Assembly: GCA_965229445.1 (NCBI GenBank) | Contig: OZ245876.1 | Location: 992,001-1,056,000 of the forward strand | DNA from: Owenweeksia sp965229445 | GTDB taxonomy: Bacteria > Bacteroidota > Bacteroidia > Flavobacteriales > Schleiferiaceae | DNA length: 64,000 nucleotides | Direction: 5' to 3' | Shown here: positions 16,854 to 25,517 of the stretch, one piece after another | Position numbering within the stretch: the first letter of the stretch is position 1 | Layout: each line of letters opens with the position of its first letter | Made by a program: the position numbers and the translations under genes | The notes under the pieces: model-generated | Database searches by the model: none | Seen by the model: the letters and a program-made list of their open reading frames with translations, nothing else | What the model was told of the DNA's origin: nothing

Positions 16854-17633
16854 ATGGATAAAGAAGTTACCGTAGAAGAAAAGCTGCGAGCTTTATACGA
16901 TCTTCAACTTGTTGACTCCCGAATAGATAAAATCAAGAATGTTAGAGGTGAGCTACCTCTTGAGGTCGAGGACCTTGAGGACGAGATAGCTGGTCTTCAA
17001 ACACGTCTTGACAAAATGAATTCTGACCTCCAGGAACTGGATGAAGAAATCAAGAATAAGAAGAATCTCATCAAGGATGCAGAGGAGAAAATAAAGAAGT
17101 ACGAAACTCAGCAGAAGAACGTGCGCAACAATCGCGAGTTTGATGCCCTATCCAAAGAGATGGAGTTTCAACAACTGGAGATTGAACTGGCCGAGAAACG
17201 TATCAAGGAATTCAAAGCGAAGATTGAAAGTAAGAAGGAAATTCTTGCGGGCACCGAAGAAAAATTCAAGGAGCGGCAGTCACATCTTGATTTCAAAAAG
17301 AAGGAACTGGACAGCATTATGCAGGAAACTCATAAAGAGGAAGAGTCTCTTCTTAAGAAATCTGAAGAGTTTGCCGGCAAAATTGAAGATCGCCTGCTTA
17401 AAGCTTACCGCAGAATACGCGGTGGAGCTAAAAACGGACTGGCCGTAGTACCTATTGAAAGAGGTGCTTCTGGTGGTTCATTCTTTACCATTCCACCTCA
17501 GCGACAATTGGAAATAGCATCTCGCAAGAAGATCATTACTGATGAGCATTCCGGTAGAGTTTTGGTTGATCCGGAATTGGCTAAAGAGGAAGAGGAGAAA
17601 ATGGAAAAATTATTCACTTCTATTCTCAAATAA
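16854..17633 (+). CDS. Coiled-coil protein of the CdsZ/zinc-ribbon family, cysteines lost
   Basis: Residues about 5-185 are a long charged coiled coil, and residues about 195-240 align with the C4 zinc ribbon that ends this family. In the usual ribbon two CxxC pairs flank a TIPPQ-like segment. Here FTIPPQRQLEIASRKKI is intact, but the four Cys positions are Ser206, Ser209, Asp230 and Ser233, so no zinc can bind. The fold may persist without metal. It sits directly after the Nif3 gene, a common pairing. The function of the family outside Chlamydia is not established. Confidence 0.82.
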   Translation: MDKEVTVEEKLRALYDLQLVDSRIDKIKNVRGELPLEVEDLEDEIAGLQTRLDKMNSDLQELDEEIKNKKNLIKDAEEKIKKYETQQKNVRNNREFDALSKEMEFQQLEIELAEKRIKEFKAKIESKKEILAGTEEKFKERQSHLDFKKKELDSIMQETHKEEESLLKKSEEFAGKIEDRLLKAYRRIRGGAKNGLAVVPIERGASGGSFFTIPPQRQLEIASRKKIITDEHSGRVLVDPELAKEEEEKMEKLFTSILK

Positions 17634-17638
17634 GCAGC

Positions 17639-19138
17639 ATGTCTGCACATACTATATTATGCAAAAAAGGGATCCTTAGGGTCCCTTTTTTCATATTTAT
17701 TGTTCTTATCTCAACTTCGCTGCTTGCTCAAAGCCGCTTCACCCCTGAGTTGAAGTCAGCCATGATTAAGATTTCTGAGATGAGATTTCAAGAGGCAGAT
17801 AAACAAATCGAGCGTGCTAGACTTGTAGATCCTTCCAACTTTGTTGCGGATTACCTTGAAGCCGCCAATCTTTGTATTTCACTTTTCCTAAATGAGAATC
17901 AAAATGCCTTAAAACAAAACCAGGATAGGTTGGATTTAATCATAAATCGCATTGAAAATATGCCTGAATCTGATCCATATCGTGATTTGTTTTTGGGTGA
18001 AATCTATGTTGCACAAGCTATTCTTAACGGTAAGTTTAAGAATAATCTCACCGCTGCCTGGCAATTCTATAAAGCCTATCAACATCTTACCCATAATTAT
18101 CAGTCCAACCCAGAATTTCTTCCTAATTACATACCCCTTGGAGTGCTTTATTGCGCTATTGGCAGTCTCCCGGAGGATTACCGAAAATTGGCATCACTGC
18201 TGGGTTTTGAAGGCAGCGTATCCAAGGGAATGGCATTGCTGAATACCGCCTATTACCAATTGAGCACCAATCCCTCCCTAGATTTTTATACCAACTACGC
18301 GGGCTTTGTTTATTCATTCATCAGTTTTCAACTCAATCCCTCTGAAGGCATTAGTCCTCGATCTCTGGGAATGGATTTAACCAGCAGTAGCTTCTTACTT
18401 TATCTGCAGGCGCGGATCAATTATGAGCAAGGAAAGGTAAAAGAAGCGGCACATTGGTTGGATAGACGACCTCGGGGAAGTGCCTATGCTGAGTTTCACC
18501 ACCTCGATTACCTGCAAGGGAAATACTTACTGGGAATAGAACCTGAACGGTCCAAAGATTTGCTCACTTCATACATTAGGAACAGTCCCACGGATTTATA
18601 CATTAAATCATCCTTTCGTTACCTGAGTTGGTATTATTTGTTGAGTGATAATCAGGAGGCTTCGGATCGAACCAGGCTGAAGGTACTTAGCTCGGGATCG
18701 GCGAACACTGGTGCTGATCGTCAGGCTCAGATTGAAGCCCAAAATGAATGGAATGAAACGCTGGTCAAGGCGCGTGTACTGTTCGATGCTGCAAAGTATG
18801 AGGAAGCCCTTTTGGTTCTTAATAAACATTCCATTGATGTATGTTGTAAGTCAGCGTCCGAAAGAGCGGAATATTATTATCGCAAGGGACGAATCAATCA
18901 GGAGATAAAGCAGTACGAGGTGGCTAAGAAAAATTTTACCAGGTGTCTTGCGTTTGAGGAGATTCCTGATTGTTATGCCTTGGGAAATGCTGCTTTACAG
19001 CTTGCTCTTATGGCCGAAGCAGAAGGCGATGTCTCCTTGGCAAAGACCCATTTTAAAAAAGCATTAAGTTATGATCAATATCCTTTTTACGAAGGAATCC
19101 ATCAAAAAGCCAAAGCTGGCATAGATCGCCTGAAATAA
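17639..19138 (+). CDS. Secreted TPR-repeat protein, function unknown
   Basis: The 499-residue product has an N-terminal signal peptide (hydrophobic FFIFIVLISTSLLAQ, cleavage likely after Ala30-Gln31) and then a mainly alpha-helical protein with tetratricopeptide-like repeats, clearest near residues 385-495 (SERAEYYYRKGRINQEIKQYEVAKKNF is one helix pair). No enzymatic motif was recognised. ATG 17639 is the only plausible start, although a terminator-like hairpin (17663-17691) lies inside codons 9-18. It probably acts in the periplasm as a scaffold; that is inference. Confidence 0.8.
   Translation: MSAHTILCKKGILRVPFFIFIVLISTSLLAQSRFTPELKSAMIKISEMRFQEADKQIERARLVDPSNFVADYLEAANLCISLFLNENQNALKQNQDRLDLIINRIENMPESDPYRDLFLGEIYVAQAILNGKFKNNLTAAWQFYKAYQHLTHNYQSNPEFLPNYIPLGVLYCAIGSLPEDYRKLASLLGFEGSVSKGMALLNTAYYQLSTNPSLDFYTNYAGFVYSFISFQLNPSEGISPRSLGMDLTSSSFLLYLQARINYEQGKVKEAAHWLDRRPRGSAYAEFHHLDYLQGKYLLGIEPERSKDLLTSYIRNSPTDLYIKSSFRYLSWYYLLSDNQEASDRTRLKVLSSGSANTGADRQAQIEAQNEWNETLVKARVLFDAAKYEEALLVLNKHSIDVCCKSASERAEYYYRKGRINQEIKQYEVAKKNFTRCLAFEEIPDCYALGNAALQLALMAEAEGDVSLAKTHFKKALSYDQYPFYEGIHQKAKAGIDRLK
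17663..17691 (+). terminator. Terminator-like hairpin inside the start of the TPR gene
   Basis: A 13-bp stem with one G-T wobble (17663-17675 with 17679-17691), a TTA loop and a 3' arm ending in six T. It lies 30 nt after the stop of the preceding gene, where a terminator would be expected, yet inside the coding frame of the next gene. It may end or attenuate transcription from the Nif3 gene. Confidence 0.6.
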
Positions 19139-19178
19139 TTCATCCATTAGTTCTATTTTCACGTCTAAATATTGATTT

Positions 19179-20255
19179 ATGCAGACTTTACTCACTATAA
19201 CCTGGGATATGGACCGTGGCCTTGACCTGGGGTTTATTACGCTTAGATACTATAGTCTGCTCTTTGCTTCAGGATTCATCCTTGGTTATCTTATAATGAA
19301 GAGAATGTTCAAGGAGGCCGGGATTGGCCTTGAAAAGTTGGATACTCTTCTTACTTACATTGTGGTAGCTACCATTGTGGGTGCCAGATTGGGGCATGTC
19401 TTTTTTTATGAGTGGGATTATTATGCTCAGCATCCAGTAGAAATTCTAAAGGTCTGGAAGGGAGGATTAGCCAGTCATGGTGCAGCCATAGCCATCGTGA
19501 TCGCGGTCATAATGTACTCACGAAAGGTGCTAAACAAAAGTAGCTTGTGGATGTTGGATCGCTTGGTTATTACCGTGGCCTTAGCTGCCTGTCTTATCAG
19601 AATCGGTAATTGGTTTAACAGCGAGATATACGGTAAAATTGAAAATTCAGTGTTTGAAACAGTGTATCTGAATCCAGCCCGAGAAAGAATAATGGATGCC
19701 TTTCCTTATGTGAAGGACGTGAAGTTTGAGAGGGCAAATGGGGAGTTGGTAACTGATTCAATATTCTATCCGGTTTATGACATACGAATAGTCACTGACA
19801 CAGAGATATCGGATCCGATGAATACAGAATTTGACCTGTATAATAAGCTTAGTCATTATATGAATTCGCTGGATCGTGAATCAAAGAATATAATTTTCCC
19901 ACCAGATTTTGAACCTGATTTTCACATAAGAGGTACTCCAGGCGTATTTTTCGGTTTTGCCTACGGCGTACCACGACATCCCACACAATTGTACGAAGCG
20001 CTGGCTTATTTTATCATATTCCTAATTTTATACCGAATTTATCTGGTGCAGAACTTGTCCTTAAGAAGGGGATTTATCTTTGGTCTGTTTTTAATTCTGG
20101 TGTTTGGATTTAGGTTCTTTATAGAAAATTATAAAGAGGTTCAGGTATCGGCAGAACTTGGAGAGAATCTCAATATTGGTCAGAAATTGAGCATTCCTAT
20201 GGTGGTGGTAGGATTGTTTTTTAGTGTCATGGCTTTAATTAGACAGAAGGAATGA
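19179..20255 (+). CDS. lgt: Prolipoprotein diacylglyceryl transferase
   Basis: Lgt transfers diacylglycerol from phosphatidylglycerol to the lipobox cysteine of prelipoproteins in the inner membrane. The 358-residue product has about seven hydrophobic segments with family motifs GGLASHGAAIAI (about residues 96-107), IRIGNWFNSEIYG (about 141-153) and GVPRHPTQLYEAL (about 264-276). A hydrophilic insertion at about 155-250 makes it longer than E. coli Lgt (291), as in other Bacteroidota. Its TGA overlaps the next ATG (20252-20255). At least four lipoproteins in this window would be substrates. Confidence 0.95.
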   Translation: MQTLLTITWDMDRGLDLGFITLRYYSLLFASGFILGYLIMKRMFKEAGIGLEKLDTLLTYIVVATIVGARLGHVFFYEWDYYAQHPVEILKVWKGGLASHGAAIAIVIAVIMYSRKVLNKSSLWMLDRLVITVALAACLIRIGNWFNSEIYGKIENSVFETVYLNPARERIMDAFPYVKDVKFERANGELVTDSIFYPVYDIRIVTDTEISDPMNTEFDLYNKLSHYMNSLDRESKNIIFPPDFEPDFHIRGTPGVFFGFAYGVPRHPTQLYEALAYFIIFLILYRIYLVQNLSLRRGFIFGLFLILVFGFRFFIENYKEVQVSAELGENLNIGQKLSIPMVVVGLFFSVMALIRQKE

Positions 20256-20782
20256 ATAATAAGTGGATGAAGATAGTAGGCTTGGGTCTACTGGTTGTTT
20301 TTCTGGGGTACCTGATCATGATTGTACTACCCATGGAGCGAGAAGAGAACCATCCTAGACCTGTTAAAAGCAATTCTTATGAACCGAAGTTTGTAAAGGA
20401 AGGTGAATTATATTTCCTTGAAAATGAATCCATGGATACCATCAGGAAACTGGATATTGAGCTAGCAGAGACCAGGGAAGAGATAAGCTATGGTATGATG
20501 TACCGAAAGCAAATGGATCCGGAAACAGGTATGTTGTTTTTGATGGGGCAAGAGAAGATGCAATCCTTCTATATGAAGAACACTTATGTGTCATTGGATA
20601 TTATTTTCATTAATAAGGATATGGAAATAGTCAGTATTCAAAGGAATGCCATACCGCTAAATGAACAAAGCTTACCCTCCGAAGGCCCAGCTTCCTTTGT
20701 ACTTGAAACTATTGGAGGCTACTGTGAGAAACATGGTATCGATAAGGGAACCAGGATTGCCTATACCCGGGTTAACTCCTGA
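20252..20782 (+). CDS. DUF192 family membrane-anchored protein
   Basis: The 176-residue protein has one N-terminal membrane helix (about residues 7-27) and a DUF192 domain (about 65-172). The domain core is visible: ETREEISYGMMYRKQMDPETG, GMLFLM, then FYMKNTYVSLDIIFINKDMEI and IGGYCEKHGIDKGTRI. DUF192 is a small beta-rich domain of unknown function, usually exported. It is translationally coupled to lgt through a 4-nt ATGA overlap. No terminator was found after it. Confidence 0.88.
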   Translation: MNNKWMKIVGLGLLVVFLGYLIMIVLPMEREENHPRPVKSNSYEPKFVKEGELYFLENESMDTIRKLDIELAETREEISYGMMYRKQMDPETGMLFLMGQEKMQSFYMKNTYVSLDIIFINKDMEIVSIQRNAIPLNEQSLPSEGPASFVLETIGGYCEKHGIDKGTRIAYTRVNS

Positions 20783-21295
20783 TCCTTACCCATGGAAAAT
20801 AATGATAGGTTCATAAAATCATGATGGGTTTCGGTGAAGTTTCTATTGCACTATCCCAAGTAAATACACAACTTTGAGTTGTGGGGCCTGCGGGTGCAGG
20901 CCCCGAGGGGGCTCCTGGCCCAAATAGCTACTACCGCAGTTTACCACAGCAGTCACAGCCATTGATTGTTCCTCGCCCACTTTGATATTAAGTTAGCCCC
21001 AAATTTACTGTGCTCATCTGCCGGTTGATGCTGTTTATGTTTTAATCCTTATTTGATCTGTCTGTAATTACGTGTATAAACCATTTTGTCCGCAATCTTT
21101 AAAACTTTCCCATATTTTAATGGGCTTACTGAAATGTGGTTTTCCAAACACTTGACTTCCTAAAGACTTTAAACCTTATACATTTTCGGATGACGATAAG
21201 CTCTTTGGGAATACGTCAATTTTTACCTTAGTTGAAATAATGGAAGGAGTATGGAAAAGGCGCCTAAACCCTGTATCGTCTATAGCATGGCAGAC
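20783..21295. other. Non-coding stretch with a GC-rich hairpin
   Basis: About 510 nt between the DUF192 gene and the end of the HupE-like gene. It holds no convincing gene; a 73-codon reading frame starting at 21251 is antisense to the HupE-like gene. The only structure seen is a perfect GC-rich 9-bp hairpin at 20883-20904, very different in base composition from its AT-rich surroundings. Confidence 0.6.
20883..20904. repeat. GC-rich perfect hairpin
   Basis: GGGGCCTGC (20883-20891), loop GGGT, GCAGGCCCC (20896-20904). It is not followed by a T run, so it is not a simple terminator. A second G/C-rich block (CCCCGAGGGGGCTCCTGGCC) overlaps and follows it. It could be a REP-like element or the relic of a mobile element. 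Confidence 0.6.
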
Positions 21296-21871
21296 CTAGA
21301 ATGGCCAGTTTTCAATGCTCATAATGATGGCGATGCTAAAGGCACCACCGGAAAAAAAGAGATTCCAGGATTGATGTTTTACTTGGAATATCAATTGGAA
21401 TATTACCATGGCAAGCAAGATGACGACTACAATGAGCAATTGACCCAATTCTATTCCCAGGTTGAAGGGTAAAAGGGCAGACCAGTAAGTAGTTTCACCT
21501 AGAGTCAGCATATTGTAATAATTGGCAAACCCCAGACCGTGTATCATACCAAAGATTCCGGCAATCCAGTATTTAGCGCGAGATTTTTCTTTTTGACCAG
21601 CTTTGGTGAGGTTAAATAGGGCGGTACACATGATGGTAACAGGAATGGCAAATTCAATGAGTTTTTTGTCAACTTCAACCAGGTTAAAGGCTGATAGAGC
21701 TAGAGTTACTGAATGACCCAAAGTGAAAAGGGATACAGCGATAATAATTCTTAACCAACTTTTAGGCTGAAAGGCAGCCATTAAAGCTAAAATGAAGATT
21801 ATGTGGTCTAATCCGTTGAGATTGACAATATGCTCATAACCCAGTCTCAGGTAGTTACTGAATGAACCCAT
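21296..21871 (-). CDS. HupE/UreJ family membrane protein
   Basis: The 191-residue protein has about six hydrophobic helices and the His-bearing motifs of the HupE/UreJ family: NGLDHIIFILALM (about residues 19-31), GHSVTLALS (about 52-60) and MIHGLGFANYY (about 109-119). Family members are thought to carry nickel or cobalt, in some cases for hydrogenase or urease. No hydrogenase or urease gene is nearby, so the metal is open. It is a lone gene facing non-coding stretches on both sides. Confidence 0.82.
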   Translation of the reverse strand: MGSFSNYLRLGYEHIVNLNGLDHIIFILALMAAFQPKSWLRIIIAVSLFTLGHSVTLALSAFNLVEVDKKLIEFAIPVTIMCTALFNLTKAGQKEKSRAKYWIAGIFGMIHGLGFANYYNMLTLGETTYWSALLPFNLGIELGQLLIVVVILLAMVIFQLIFQVKHQSWNLFFSGGAFSIAIIMSIENWPF

Positions 21872-22404
21872 AGCGGTGCTTTATTTTTCTCTAGTCGAAA
21901 CGCACTTTTTTTTGACTGGATATTGTCGGTCCGGGATGCTTGAATAAACTTTTCCCTGGCACCTATTAATTACAATGCTCGACTAGTCTTCAAACCTATC
22001 AAAAAACAAGGAATTTCTTACAATTCGCTCTTTTTCAACGATTAAATCAGCTACTTCCATATAAATGAATAAGATGTCAGACTCATTTTATTTCCACCTT
22101 ACTACCAATCATACTTCTTATCTGCCTGATTTAAGACAAATTCTGCCTGATGATCATTAAATAGAAGCTCGTCGGTGATTTAAACTTTTCGACATTTGAC
22201 AACACTTAATATCCTATTGATTCTCCAACCAATCTCAACTTCAAGTCCACTAAATAAAGTTAACTAGTACTCTAAATTGTGGCTAGAGCAGGCCGGTACC
22301 TTCCATGAGCCCAGGAAGCACATAAACCTGCCTTAGAGGGGGTGCTTTTAACACGAGAAATGAGCTCATCAACCGCAATAATCACCGGGATACTTCGCGT
22401 ACAA
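21872..22404. other. Non-coding stretch between divergent genes
   Basis: About 530 nt upstream of both the HupE-like gene (minus) and the BNR protein gene (plus). I see no open reading frame with a recognisable product, no tRNA and no repeat. A -7/-33 promoter for the plus gene follows at 22405-22437. Confidence 0.6.
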
Positions 22405-22437
22405 TTGCCTTTAATACTCATGCGCCTCTTATCTTTG
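22405..22437 (+). promoter_or_regulatory. Promoter giving a probably leaderless transcript
   Basis: TTG (22405-22407), a 22-nt spacer and TATCTTTG (22430-22437), an exact TAnnTTTG -7 box. The start codon is at 22442, only 4 nt after the box, so the expected transcription start falls on or next to the ATG. The ATG is well supported by the signal peptide it opens. Confidence 0.6.
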
Positions 22438-22441
22438 TCTT

Positions 22442-23725
22442 ATGCAAAGAATATTATTTACTCTTCTCCTCCTGCTGACTGCAATTCTTCATTCTTATTC
22501 TCAAAAATTTGAGAATATTAAAATTGGAGAGTCTGTGGTAATGCGCCGAGGTTTGTGCGAGCCGACCATAAGTATTAATCGAAGATATCCGGACACCATT
22601 TTGGCCGGAGCCATTCTTGATCGCTTATTTTATTCATTCAATGGAGGTAAATCCTGGACCAGTGACAGCATTGAATCTTCTTATGGGGTATGGGGCGATC
22701 CGGTAATTATTTCTGATTATGAGGGTTCTCAGTATTATTTCCATCTCTCAGATCCTACAGGCAATAATTGGCAGAGTGAGGAAATCTTGGATCGCATAGT
22801 TTGTCAACGGACGGATGATGGTGGAATTAGCTGGAATGATGGTTCTTTTATGGGATTGAATCACCCCAAAGATCAGGACAAACATTGGGCAATTGTCGAT
22901 CCAGCCACCGGAAATATTTATTGCACCTGGACGCAATTTGACAAATACGGGAGCCGGGACTCCACGGATGAATCAAATATTTTATTTTCCTATTCATCAG
23001 ATAGAGGTGAATCATGGAGTAAGGCAAAAATAATTAGTGAAATCCCTGGTGATTGTCTTGATGGTGATAGCACCACCGAAGGAGCTGTCCCGGCAGTTGG
23101 TCCGGGGGGTGAAGTTTATGTGGCCTGGTCCAACAGAGAGAAAATATTTTTTGACCGATTAGATGCAGACTATAATGATCTTAAACAAGATATCGTGGTA
23201 AGCGATCAGCCTGGTGGATGGGATATTGATGTAGAAGGATTGATGCGGGCCAATGGAATGCCGGTTACGGTTTGCGACCTGAGCAATGGTCCACACCGTG
23301 GCAGCATTTACGTGAACTGGGTAGATGATCGCAACGGAAACTATGATGTATGGGTAGCAAAAAGTACCGATCGGGGTGAATCATGGAGTGAACCAATTAA
23401 GGTGAATAACGATCGTTCAAAGAGAGATCAGTTTTTTACCTGGATGACCTGTGATCCTGCCACGGGATATCTCTACACGGTCTTTTATGACCGGCGAAAT
23501 ACCAAGGGAACTGAAACAGAGGTGTACCTGGCATATAGTAAGGATGGCGGCAAGAAGTGGAAGAATAAATTGATTTCTGAAAAGTCATTTTCAAATAATC
23601 CTCTCATATTTTTTGGAGATTACAATCACATCGATGCTCTAAATGGTCAGGTTCGTCCTATCTGGACTCGGCTGGATAGTGATGGCACCATGAGCGTCTG
23701 GACTGCCTTGATAGAGATTGAATAG
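22442..23725 (+). CDS. Secreted BNR/Asp-box (sialidase-like) beta-propeller protein
   Basis: The 427-residue product has a signal peptide (RILFTLLLLLTAILHSYSQ) and at least five Asp-box motifs of the S-x-D-x-G-x-x-W type: SFNGGKSW, RTDDGGISW, SSDRGESW, STDRGESW and SKDGGKKW. This is the sialidase/BNR propeller fold. The catalytic Arg triad and FRIP motif of true sialidases are not evident, so exo-sialidase activity is not claimed. It ends ALIEIE without a sorting domain. No operon partners. Confidence 0.82.
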   Translation: MQRILFTLLLLLTAILHSYSQKFENIKIGESVVMRRGLCEPTISINRRYPDTILAGAILDRLFYSFNGGKSWTSDSIESSYGVWGDPVIISDYEGSQYYFHLSDPTGNNWQSEEILDRIVCQRTDDGGISWNDGSFMGLNHPKDQDKHWAIVDPATGNIYCTWTQFDKYGSRDSTDESNILFSYSSDRGESWSKAKIISEIPGDCLDGDSTTEGAVPAVGPGGEVYVAWSNREKIFFDRLDADYNDLKQDIVVSDQPGGWDIDVEGLMRANGMPVTVCDLSNGPHRGSIYVNWVDDRNGNYDVWVAKSTDRGESWSEPIKVNNDRSKRDQFFTWMTCDPATGYLYTVFYDRRNTKGTETEVYLAYSKDGGKKWKNKLISEKSFSNNPLIFFGDYNHIDALNGQVRPIWTRLDSDGTMSVWTALIEIE

Positions 23726-23912
23726 GAATCTCATTTGGGGGAATTAATGCTTTTTGGAAACTGTCTGTCTACCAGCTGGCAAAGGGAGAAAGTGAAATTG
23801 AAGCTTTCTGGTGCACAGTGTAGAGTAGTAGCCAGAATCCTTGGAGTATTGTCCGGCCTTGGTCAACTGTCATCCCCGACCTTATTAAAAGTAATCACTC
23901 GCGGGGTTCAAC

Positions 23913-23940
23913 GTCATCTCGCGAGCAGTCGAGAGGTGAC
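23913..23940. repeat. Imperfect palindrome resembling Bacteroidota intergenic repeats
   Basis: GTCATCTCGCGA (23913-23924) pairs with TCGAGAGGTGAC (23929-23940) with one mismatch and one wobble, loop GCAG. It resembles the GTCATCTCGA..TCGAGAGGTGAC family of intergenic palindromes I recall from other Bacteroidota genomes. A related-looking phrase, GTCATCCCCGACC, sits just upstream at about 23869-23881. Confidence 0.55.
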
Positions 23941-24011
23941 AATAACAGATTTGCCTTAAGTTCGTAGTCCATAAAACCGAAATCTCAAGATTAACCTTAA
24001 AGTTAAATTAT

Positions 24012-24713
24012 ATGCGATTGCTCATTGTATCCACCAGTAAAATCCACGGTTCAGAATATATGGAATACCTCCATGATGAGTTAAGGGACTACTTTAAGGG
24101 AATAGATGAAATTCTCTTCATTCCATACGCCCGTCCTGGTGGCATGAGCCATGATGATTATACCAGAGTATCTAGAGATGCCTTTGCTAAAGTTGGCATT
24201 CGCGTAAAGGGAATTCATGAATATGAAGATGCTAATAAGGCTGTGCGAGAGGCCCAAGGGATATTTACCGGTGGCGGAAATACCTTTTTACTTCTCAGAA
24301 CGCTTTATGAGAAAGGCCTTATTGAAAGTTTACGTGACGCGGTGAATAGCGGAACTCCTTATATGGGCTCAAGTGCTGGAAGCAATATTACTGGTTTAAC
24401 GGTGGGCACAACCAACGACATGCCCATTGTTTATCCACCAAGCTTTGATGCCCTGCAATTGGTTCCCTTTAATATTAATCCTCACTATTTGGATCCGGAT
24501 CCAAATTCCAAACATCAGGGAGAAACCAGAGAAACACGCATCAATGAGTTTATGAATTTTAATGATCAATCTGTGGTTGGCCTGCGTGAAGGAAGCTGGC
24601 TGAGGAGGGAAGGTGAGAGGCTTGAATTAAAGGGTGAGTTAAGCGCAAGATTGTTTGAGAAAAATAAAGAAACCCGAGAAGTGGCACCGGGGGATGTTTC
24701 ATTCTTATTATAA
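24012..24713 (+). CDS. pepE: Dipeptidase E (alpha-aspartyl dipeptidase, family S51)
   Basis: Cleaves Asp-X dipeptides in the cytoplasm. The 233-residue product matches the PepE length and shows the nucleophile elbow MGSSAGSNI (Ser121), the likely catalytic His158 in NINPHYLDP and Glu193 in VGLREGSW. The IFTGGGNTFLLL block (about residues 84-95) is also a family signature. It precedes the AlkD-like gene by 5 nt. Confidence 0.92.
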   Translation: MRLLIVSTSKIHGSEYMEYLHDELRDYFKGIDEILFIPYARPGGMSHDDYTRVSRDAFAKVGIRVKGIHEYEDANKAVREAQGIFTGGGNTFLLLRTLYEKGLIESLRDAVNSGTPYMGSSAGSNITGLTVGTTNDMPIVYPPSFDALQLVPFNINPHYLDPDPNSKHQGETRETRINEFMNFNDQSVVGLREGSWLRREGERLELKGELSARLFEKNKETREVAPGDVSFLL

Positions 24714-24718
24714 TCTGA

Positions 24719-25384
24719 ATGAAGGTATCCGATGTAATTGAGGTATTGCGAGATTTCGCCAAACCTGAGAAGGTTAAGGGAATGGAGCGCTTTGGTATTC
24801 CTACCGAGAATGTGCTGGGTGTAGGGATGCCACAGTTAAGACAAGTGGCTCGTGAGATTGGAAAGGACCAAAAGCTGGCAGATGAGCTGTGGCGCTTAAG
24901 GATTCACGAGGCTAAACTACTGGCAACCATAGTGGCGGAACCGGACAGATTTCCAATTGAAAAGGCAGACTTATGGATGAAAGAGCTCTACAGCTGGGAT
25001 ACTTGTGATCAGTTTTGCATGAACTTGTTAGTGAAAACCAACTATGTAATGAAACTACCTGCACGCTGGGTGAAGGAGGAAGGCGAATTCCAAAAGCGTG
25101 CGTCAATGGCAATAATAGCCGTAATTGCTGTTCACAGAAAGGAACTTAGTAACCAGCAAATGTTAGAGTTTAAACCCTTGCTCTTAGAGGCGGCAGATGA
25201 CTCTCGAAACTTCGTGAAGAAAGCAGTGAACTGGGCCATTCGCCAAATCGGCAAGCGCAATGAAGATCTCAGACTAGAGATGCTGGATTTCTGTGAAGAA
25301 TTACTTCTACTAGATCAAAAAGCTTCTAATTGGATAGCAAGGGATGCAATACGGGAGTTGAAAGGGAAGCGAACAGGGTTTTAG
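24719..25384 (+). CDS. AlkD-like DNA alkylation repair protein
   Basis: The 221-residue all-helical product fits the AlkD/AlkC HEAT-repeat DNA glycosylase family: FGIPTENVLGVGMPQLRQVAREIG (about residues 22-45), LWMKELYSWDTCDQFCMNLL and FVKKAVNWAIRQIGKRN. In B. cereus AlkD a Trp and Asp pair handles positively charged bases; the SWDTCDQ motif here is consistent with that. It excises N3- and N7-alkylated purines if active. It is probably cotranscribed with pepE. The ogt gene nearby also deals with alkylation damage but is on the other strand. Confidence 0.85.
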   Translation: MKVSDVIEVLRDFAKPEKVKGMERFGIPTENVLGVGMPQLRQVAREIGKDQKLADELWRLRIHEAKLLATIVAEPDRFPIEKADLWMKELYSWDTCDQFCMNLLVKTNYVMKLPARWVKEEGEFQKRASMAIIAVIAVHRKELSNQQMLEFKPLLLEAADDSRNFVKKAVNWAIRQIGKRNEDLRLEMLDFCEELLLLDQKASNWIARDAIRELKGKRTGF

Positions 25385-25517
25385 TTAAAAACTAAAAGTG
25401 AAATGGTGAAAATCACCTTGCTCTGCGGTGTTCACCCCGTTTTGTAAGGGTGACCTATACAGTTCATGATAAGAACAATAATAATTTCACTTCATCACTT
25501 ATCACTTTTCCTTATTT

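Noticed and set aside
21251..21472. 73-codon plus-strand frame at the end of the HupE-like gene
   Set aside because: It is antisense to a well supported membrane protein gene, and its product has no family features.
23735..23959. 74-codon frame after the BNR gene, starting at TTG
   Set aside because: It starts at a rare codon, has no recognisable product and runs over a REP-like palindrome.
25396..25502. Short inverted repeats (GGTGA/TCACC and AAGTGAAAT/ATTTCACTT) between the AlkD-like and CarD-like genes
   Set aside because: Arms are short or far apart and there is no T run; likely chance in a convergent spacer.
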